From contig JAUYEK010000133.1 of assembly GCA_030691435.1 (NCBI GenBank), positions 1 through 10,987 of the forward strand: 10,987 nt of DNA, written 5' to 3'. The stretch comes from Sulfuricella sp. (GTDB lineage: Bacteria; Pseudomonadota; Gammaproteobacteria; Burkholderiales; Sulfuricellaceae). The notes under the pieces are model-generated. The model ran no database searches, was not told where the DNA came from, and was given only the letters and a program-made list of their open reading frames with translations. A program made the position numbers and the translations under genes. Numbering within the stretch: the stretch's first letter is position 1; every line of letters starts with the position of its first letter. This document shows positions 6,985 through 10,987 of this stretch, piece by piece.

Positions 6985-7727
6985 AAAACTACCAGGCACC
7001 GCAAGATATGCTGAAGGGCCGCGTCATTCTCATCACAGGCGCGGGCCAAGGCATCGGCAAAACCGCAGCTTTGACCTTCGCCGCCCACGGCGCCACGGTC
7101 ATCCTGCATGGCCGTTCGGTAAAAAAACTGGAAGCGGTATACGATGAAATCGTGACGGCAGGCCACCCACAGCCGGCGATTTTCCCGCTTGACCTGAACA
7201 GGGCTGAAGACAAGGATTTCGCCGCAATGGCTGACGGCATCGGCGGACAGCTCGGACGGCTCGACGGCATACTGCACAACGCTGCCAAGCTTGACCGTCC
7301 GCAGCCGCTGGAAGACCAAACCCTGGCGCAGTGGCTGCCACTGTTGCGCGTCAATCTGGCCGCGCCCTTCGCTCTCACCCGCGCCTGCCTGCCGCTGCTG
7401 AAAGCTTCACCGGATGCATCCATCCTGATGACCTCGGAAACCCACGGCCACACTCCAACGGCCTTCTGGGGCGGCTTTGCCGTCGCCAAGAACGGCGTGG
7501 AAACGCTGGTGAAAATCTGGTCACAGGAACTGGAGGTCTACCCCACGCTACGCATCAATGCAGTGGTACCCGGCCCGGTGCAGTCGCCACAGCGTATCCG
7601 CACCTATCCTGGCGAGAGCAAGAATAGCCTGCCCACGCCTGAAACACTGATGCCGCTCTACCTCTATCTGATGGGGCCGGACAGCCAAGGGACGAGCGGC
7701 CAGATTATCGAGGCGAACCGGGGCTAA
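6981..7727 (+). CDS. YciK-like short-chain dehydrogenase/reductase with altered catalytic residues
   Basis: This is a 248-residue Rossmann-fold SDR resembling E. coli YciK, whose substrate is unknown. The cofactor site TGAGQGIGKTAAL follows the start. LDGILHNAAKL is the NNAG-like motif (HNAA), and INAVVPGPVQSP is the post-catalytic motif. The usual YxxxK is FxxxK here (Phe166-Ala-Val-Ala-Lys170 in WGGFAVAKNG). The residue 13 positions before it, normally the catalytic Ser, is Glu153 (in MTSETHG). Lys170 is kept. The protein may therefore bind NAD(P) without classic oxidoreductase chemistry, or use other residues. The start ATG overlaps the hpnE stop by four bases (ATGA), which indicates translational coupling. 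I prefer it to a start 27 bases upstream inside hpnE. A role in isoprenoid or hopanoid metabolism is only inference from position. Confidence 0.88.
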   Translation: MKNYQAPQDMLKGRVILITGAGQGIGKTAALTFAAHGATVILHGRSVKKLEAVYDEIVTAGHPQPAIFPLDLNRAEDKDFAAMADGIGGQLGRLDGILHNAAKLDRPQPLEDQTLAQWLPLLRVNLAAPFALTRACLPLLKASPDASILMTSETHGHTPTAFWGGFAVAKNGVETLVKIWSQELEVYPTLRINAVVPGPVQSPQRIRTYPGESKNSLPTPETLMPLYLYLMGPDSQGTSGQIIEANRG

Positions 7728-7854
7728 TCCCAGATTGTCCATTGGAGCCAAGACACCGCTGTGGGAGCGGCGCCCTCGCCGCGATTTGGCCGCATTCGCG
7801 CCGGGGGCGGCGCTCCTACAGGTACGAGCATTCCAATGGACAATCTGGGCTAAT
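7724..7854. mobile_element. Intact REPIN-like MITE with perfect 18 bp ends and CTAAT target duplication
   Basis: The body is 7729-7849 (121 bp). The left end CCCAGATTGTCCATTGGA (7729-7746) is the exact reverse complement of the right end TCCAATGGACAATCTGGG (7832-7849). Directly outside lies CTAAT on both sides (7724-7728 and 7850-7854). The core has two REP-like hairpins in inverted orientation, 7767-7782 (GCGGCG/CGCCGC, loop CCCT) and 7798-7813 (GCGCCG/CGGCGC, loop GGGG), so the whole element can also fold into one long imperfect hairpin. It sits between two converging genes and could act as a bidirectional transcript end. It has no coding capacity. Confidence 0.9.
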
Positions 7855-8549
7855 TACTTCTTCTGGAAAAATTCCAACTTTTCCTGACCGACCTCGATCA
7901 CATCGCCGTCCTGCAGGGTATGGGGCTCGTTGCCGATGGCCCGACCGTTCACCCGTGCGGTTTTAGTCCCTTCCACGTGGGTGATGAAGTAACCCGGCGG
8001 TCGCCGCATGATTACCGCAACTTGCTCCCCCGTCGTTCCGAAGGTTTTAAGCGGTCGTTCCAACTCGATTTTCTGGCCGGCAAACTCGCCCTTGACCCCT
8101 CTCACCTCGCCCAACGGAAAACCCGCCCGGAGCGACGACCGCGCAGTCGACACCGAAGCATGGCTGCCCGCCTCCCTTCCGGCGGACTGCGGCACCGCGC
8201 CGACTTCCCGGTCGACGGTGCGTATCATCATGGTCCGGTCGTAATCCATTTCCGGGTTGGCTTTGATGTTGGCGTACTTGATCTGATAAGCGCCGATGTC
8301 TATCACGTCGCCGTTTTGCAGAATATGTTTGGCGATGCGGCTGCCGTTCAGGGTCGAACCGTTGGTGCTGCCCATATCCTCGAAAATATGGTCGTTGCCC
8401 ACCGTCTGAATGACTGCATGTTCCTTGCTCACCCCCGGATCGTCGAGGTGAATGTCGTTGCCGGACCGACGACCGATGGTGATCCGTCCCTTGTCGATAA
8501 AATGATTCCCTACCATCGCGCCATTCAAAATCACCACCAGTTTCGCCAT
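7854..8549 (-). CDS. FHA-domain protein with two FHA domains
   Basis: FHA domains bind phosphothreonine peptides, so this 231-residue soluble protein is probably a reader or scaffold for the neighbouring kinase. The N-terminal FHA domain (about 1-95) has all key residues: Gly26-Arg27, Ser41 and His44 in SKEHA, and Thr62-Asn63-Gly64 in GSTNGSTLNG. The C-terminal half (about 145-228) is a second, degenerate FHA-like domain (KTFGTTGEQVAVIM, then TARVNGRAI and LQDGDVIEVGQEKLEF) that lacks the GR and SxxH signatures. The linker contains DYDRTMMIRTVDRE, with Thr106 and Thr111 as candidate phosphosites. The start has a good AGGAGAT site that overlaps the phosphatase stop region. The two genes are four bases apart and must be co-transcribed. 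Confidence 0.9.
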   Translation of the reverse strand: MAKLVVILNGAMVGNHFIDKGRITIGRRSGNDIHLDDPGVSKEHAVIQTVGNDHIFEDMGSTNGSTLNGSRIAKHILQNGDVIDIGAYQIKYANIKANPEMDYDRTMMIRTVDREVGAVPQSAGREAGSHASVSTARSSLRAGFPLGEVRGVKGEFAGQKIELERPLKTFGTTGEQVAVIMRRPPGYFITHVEGTKTARVNGRAIGNEPHTLQDGDVIEVGQEKLEFFQKK

Positions 8550-8553
8550 CGCC

Positions 8554-9378
8554 TTATCTCCTGAACCAGCCTAACAAGCTCTTAAGCAGTCCGCGCCTGG
8601 CGGATTGTGCCCGCACCCGAGCCAGAACCACGGAGACATTGTCGTGCCCGCCATTGTCGTTCGCCATCTGGACCAATACATTCGCCGCCAGCGGCAAATT
8701 TGCTTTCAGTTCGCACAAGGCCAGTTCGATGTCGGCATCCTCCACCATATCATTCAGGCCGTCGGAGCAGAGCAGGTAGATATCCCCCGGCAGCACGTCC
8801 TCTTCGCGCACATCCACCTCTACCGTTTCCTCTTTGCCCAGAGCGCGAGTCACCAGGTTGCGGTTGTGTGAAAGCCTGGCGTCCCCGGAATCGATCAATC
8901 CGGCTGCAACCTGGCCCTGCAGCAACGAGTGGTCCATGGTGAGTTGTTCGAGCCGGTCATAGCGCAAGCGGTAAAGGCGCGAATCACCGACATGGGCGAT
9001 GGAAATGCGATCTTCGCGGAACAGGGCGAGCGTCAGCGTCGTTCCCATTCCCTCGCACTGCGAATTTTTCCGCGCCACCCTCAAGATCATCTGGTTGGCT
9101 TTTTCCGCCGCCCACTTCACGGCCAGCGTCTGGGGCAAGTATCTTTTGGCCGTGTCGTTCTCCACTGGCTCCAGGTTCCCCAGCGCAGCGACCAACTCCT
9201 CTGTAACGACCGAAATCGCCAAGGCGCTGGCCACATCACCGGCCATATAGCCGCCCATACCGTCAGCTAGCGCCATCAGACCGATCTCGCTGTCGGTGGC
9301 AATGCTGTCTTCATTGTATTTGCGCACTACGCCGGTATCCGTGGCGCTGGCGAATTCAACCCTGCCTTGTGCTGTCAT
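8554..9378 (-). CDS. PP2C-family (PPM/Stp1-like) serine/threonine protein phosphatase
   Basis: This is a metal-dependent phosphatase of the PPM family, expected to reverse phosphorylation by the divergent kinase. The 274-residue protein has the ordered family motifs: KYNEDS (20-25); ALADGMGGYMAGDVAS with metal-binding Asp39 and Gly40; GMGTTLTLAL; IAHVGDSRLYRLR; LLCSDGLNDMVED with its metal-binding Asp; and GHDNVSVVLARV. The catalytic domain takes up nearly the whole protein. A short basic, amphipathic tail (QSARRGLLKSLLGWFRR) might touch the membrane. The ATG at 9378 is preceded by AGGGGAAC. It is the first gene of a two-gene operon with the FHA protein and is transcribed away from the kinase. 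Proteins of this size resemble Stp/PppA-type phosphatases, but no type VI secretion gene is visible. Confidence 0.95.
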   Translation of the reverse strand: MTAQGRVEFASATDTGVVRKYNEDSIATDSEIGLMALADGMGGYMAGDVASALAISVVTEELVAALGNLEPVENDTAKRYLPQTLAVKWAAEKANQMILRVARKNSQCEGMGTTLTLALFREDRISIAHVGDSRLYRLRYDRLEQLTMDHSLLQGQVAAGLIDSGDARLSHNRNLVTRALGKEETVEVDVREEDVLPGDIYLLCSDGLNDMVEDADIELALCELKANLPLAANVLVQMANDNGGHDNVSVVLARVRAQSARRGLLKSLLGWFRR

Positions 9379-9419
9379 GCGTTCAGTTCCCCTGAAAACC
9401 AGCCGTCCCTGGTCGCGCC

Positions 9420-9448
9420 ATCATAGCAATAATGGTTGAGAACGTTAA
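9420..9448 (-). promoter_or_regulatory. Predicted sigma-70 promoter of the phosphatase-FHA operon
   Basis: On the minus strand, TTAACG (9448-9443), a 17-base spacer and TATGAT (9425-9420) form a good sigma-70-like promoter. The -10 box matches five of six positions. Transcription would start near 9413, giving a leader of about 35 bases before the phosphatase ATG. Confidence 0.55.
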
Positions 9449-9474
9449 CCACATTGATCCTAAAAACCACAGCT

Positions 9475-9629
9475 AGCCACAGATTAACACGGATTAACAC
9501 AGATAAAACAATGTGTTGTGGCAGATTTACCATTCACCCAAAAGGCACGTAAAATGAGGAAGGTAATTCATTGATAATCTGTGTAAATCTGTGTCGCCTA
9601 GAGGCGCCTACTTTTGGTAATCCGTGGCT
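9475..9629. repeat. Dispersed repeat (CACAGATTAACAC type) in the phosphatase/kinase gap
   Basis: The left part AGCCACAGATTAACACGGAT (continuing TAACACAGAT) and the right part read on the other strand (AGCCACGGATTACC, then CACAGATTTACACAGATTAT) are inverted relatives built from ACACAGATTTA-like units. The right end is split by a short palindrome around GCCTAGAGGCGCCT (9597-9610). Repeats of this type are common dispersed non-coding repeats in bacteria. It separates the two divergent promoters. No clear target duplication is seen at its ends. Confidence 0.7.
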
Positions 9630-9719
9630 GAACTGCTTTTTCTAGGTTGATATTCTTCTACCGTAATTTTTACACCCCCTGGCAGGCGCGCAAGAACCGC
9701 TTCCCATGGTGAATTCGGC

Positions 9720-9748
9720 TTGACACGAAACAGCTAAAAATCTACTGT
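9720..9748 (+). promoter_or_regulatory. Predicted sigma-70 promoter of the kinase gene
   Basis: TTGACA (9720-9725) is a perfect -35 box. After a 17-base spacer comes TACTGT (9743-9748), a weak -10 box. TATAGG lies just beyond it but at a poor distance (23 bases). Transcription would start about 45 bases before the ATG at 9800. Confidence 0.5.
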
Positions 9749-9799
9749 TATAGGTCATCGACGAGCGCCTCTTCACCATAAATTCAGCATCGGTTATTC

Positions 9800-10987
9800 A
9801 TGGAAATCGAAAAACTGGGCCGTTACGAAATCCTGTCCGAGTTAGGGCAAGGCGCCATGGGCGTAGTTTACAAAGCAATCGATCCGCTCATAGACCGCAC
9901 CGTCGCCATCAAGACCATCAATCTCAACCTGTCCGGAGACGAACTCGCGGATTTCGAGGAGCGTTTCCACCGCGAAGCCAAATCCGCCGGACGCCTGAAC
10001 CACCCCAACATTGTCACGATCTACGATGTAGGCAGAACCGATCACGTCGCCTTCATGGCGATGGAATACCTGGAAGGCCGCGAACTGAAGGAGATCATCG
10101 CTTCCGGCGAGGCGCCGCAACCGGACCGGGTCGCCGAAATCATCGCCCAGATCGCCGATGCCCTGGCATTCGCCCACGACCATGGCGTTGTCCACCGTGA
10201 CATAAAACCTGCCAACATCATGGTACTGCGCAATGGCAGCGTGAAAATCACCGACTTCGGCATCGCCAAAATGTCGTCCGGGTCCCGAACCCAAATCGGC
10301 ATCATTCTCGGCTCGCCCAAGTACATGTCTCCGGAGCAGGTGGCCGGCAAACCCGTGGACGGTCGCTCCGACATTTTCTCCCTGGGCGCAGTGCTCTACG
10401 AATTACTCACCGGCAAGCCCGCGTTTGGGGGTGAGAACAGCACCCTGACCTCCATCATGTATCAGGTGCTGAATGAAATGCCGGCATCGCCGACAGGCAT
10501 CAATCCCTCCATTCCCGTGGCGTTTGATTACATTGTCGCCAGGGCGCTGGCCAAGGCGCCGGAAAACCGCTATCAGTCCGCACGGGAAATGGCCAACGAC
10601 CTCAGAAATTACAAGAATCTGACCGCCACTTCACCATTGGTTTCCGCAGGGGAAATCTCTGCCGCAAAGAAAGAAAGCAACGGGGATACCACCGTTAGAT
10701 TGAATACAAGTCAAATTCCGGCAGCTCCCCGCCGGAGCAGCGGAAAAAAACGGGCAGGCCTTGCAGCCGCTGCAATTTTTGTCGCAGCCACCGTGCTATT
10801 CATCACTTCCAGCCGCGAACCCGCAGTGACGGCAGTTGATGATAAAAAACCGACGATGCCCCCGACCACTTTGGCTGCCGCCGTAAAACCGCTCCCCCTT
10901 GCGGCAACCGATCGCAAAGTGCCGGATGGGCAGTCGAGCATTGCTGCCCGCACCCAGGCCACCCTCGGTTTCGCGGTACTCCCCTGG
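9800..10987 (+). CDS. Hanks-type serine/threonine protein kinase with one transmembrane segment (partial, 3' end outside window)
   Basis: The open frame runs 396 codons to the window edge without a stop. The kinase domain (about 9-270) has every catalytic motif: glycine loop GQGAMG (16-21), VAIK with Lys38, HRDIKPANIM with Asp134, DFG (152-154), activation loop GSRTQIGIILGSPKYMSPEQ, and SDIFSLGAVLYELLTG. A linker of about 45 residues follows. GKKR then precedes a single hydrophobic segment (about 319-336, AGLAAAAIFVAATVLFIT), so the kinase is cytoplasmic and the C-terminus should be outside the cytoplasm. The extracytoplasmic part begins with a Pro/Ala-rich stretch. The last visible residues, LGFAVLPW, resemble the start of PEGA-like modules found in such kinases; this is inference. 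The start at 9800 has a weak ribosome site but gives a standard N-terminus. It is divergent from its likely phosphatase and FHA partners. Confidence 0.95.
   Translation, partial: MEIEKLGRYEILSELGQGAMGVVYKAIDPLIDRTVAIKTINLNLSGDELADFEERFHREAKSAGRLNHPNIVTIYDVGRTDHVAFMAMEYLEGRELKEIIASGEAPQPDRVAEIIAQIADALAFAHDHGVVHRDIKPANIMVLRNGSVKITDFGIAKMSSGSRTQIGIILGSPKYMSPEQVAGKPVDGRSDIFSLGAVLYELLTGKPAFGGENSTLTSIMYQVLNEMPASPTGINPSIPVAFDYIVARALAKAPENRYQSAREMANDLRNYKNLTATSPLVSAGEISAAKKESNGDTTVRLNTSQIPAAPRRSSGKKRAGLAAAAIFVAATVLFITSSREPAVTAVDDKKPTMPPTTLAAAVKPLPLAATDRKVPDGQSSIAARTQATLGFAVLPW

Larger units (their letters stand above)
9379..9799. other. Divergent intergenic region between phosphatase and kinase genes
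   Basis: This 421-base gap holds, in order, the phosphatase promoter (9420-9448), a dispersed repeat (9475-9629), then a unique stretch with the proposed kinase promoter (9720-9748). I found no convincing small ORF, RNA gene or operator in it. The region is noticeably more AT-rich than the genes around it. Confidence 0.7.

Noticed and set aside
9842..10374. Minus-strand open frames opposite the kinase
   Set aside because: The plus strand encodes a complete set of kinase motifs over the same bases.
7854..10987. Type VI secretion regulatory locus (ppkA/pppA/fha)
   Set aside because: Only the signalling proteins are present. No secretion structural gene is visible, and such modules also occur without type VI secretion.
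1..10987. CRISPR array
   Set aside because: The repeats are scattered inverted-repeat elements. No regularly spaced direct repeats with unique spacers were found.

Overview
The window looks like a chromosomal segment of a betaproteobacterium, probably Nitrosomonadales or a relative. This is inferred from the tRNA-Leu-tig-clpP-clpX order, the hpnCDE squalene genes, the moderately GC-rich coding sequence, and protein sequences typical of that group. I cannot name a genus.

Layout. (1) Positions 1-184 hold a patchwork of dispersed repeats and the terminator of clpX. (2) Positions 185-3534, minus strand, hold tRNA-Leu(UAG), tig, clpP and clpX: a chaperone at the ribosome exit, then both subunits of the ClpXP protease. 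The lon gene that often follows is not in the window. (3) Positions 3627-7727, plus strand, hold hpnC, hpnD, hpnE and a YciK-like short-chain dehydrogenase. HpnD, HpnC and HpnE together convert two farnesyl diphosphates to squalene, the precursor of hopanoids. No squalene-hopene cyclase lies in the window. (4) Positions 7854-9378, minus strand, hold a PP2C-type phosphatase and a double-FHA protein. Divergent from them, from 9800 off the window edge, is a transmembrane Hanks-type Ser/Thr kinase. Kinase, phosphatase and phosphothreonine reader form a signalling module.

The most unusual content is the repeats. A 121-123 bp element has 18 bp terminal inverted repeats and two inverted REP-like hairpins. 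It occurs as two full copies and one truncated copy. Both full copies are flanked by 5 bp direct repeats exactly at their ends (CTAAT and ATGAA), so they look like transposed MITEs built on a REPIN-like core. One copy landed in what appears to have been an ATGA stop/start overlap between hpnD and hpnE and now separates these genes. The other landed in the adjoining stop codons of the converging SDR and FHA genes. A different repeat family is inserted in frame inside hpnE, adding about 40 residues. Two further repeat types lie between hpnC and hpnD and in the phosphatase/kinase promoter region.

I see no CRISPR array, phage gene, transposase or complete new defence system. The novelty candidates are the repeat insertions, the SDR that lacks the usual catalytic Ser and Tyr, and the kinase module.
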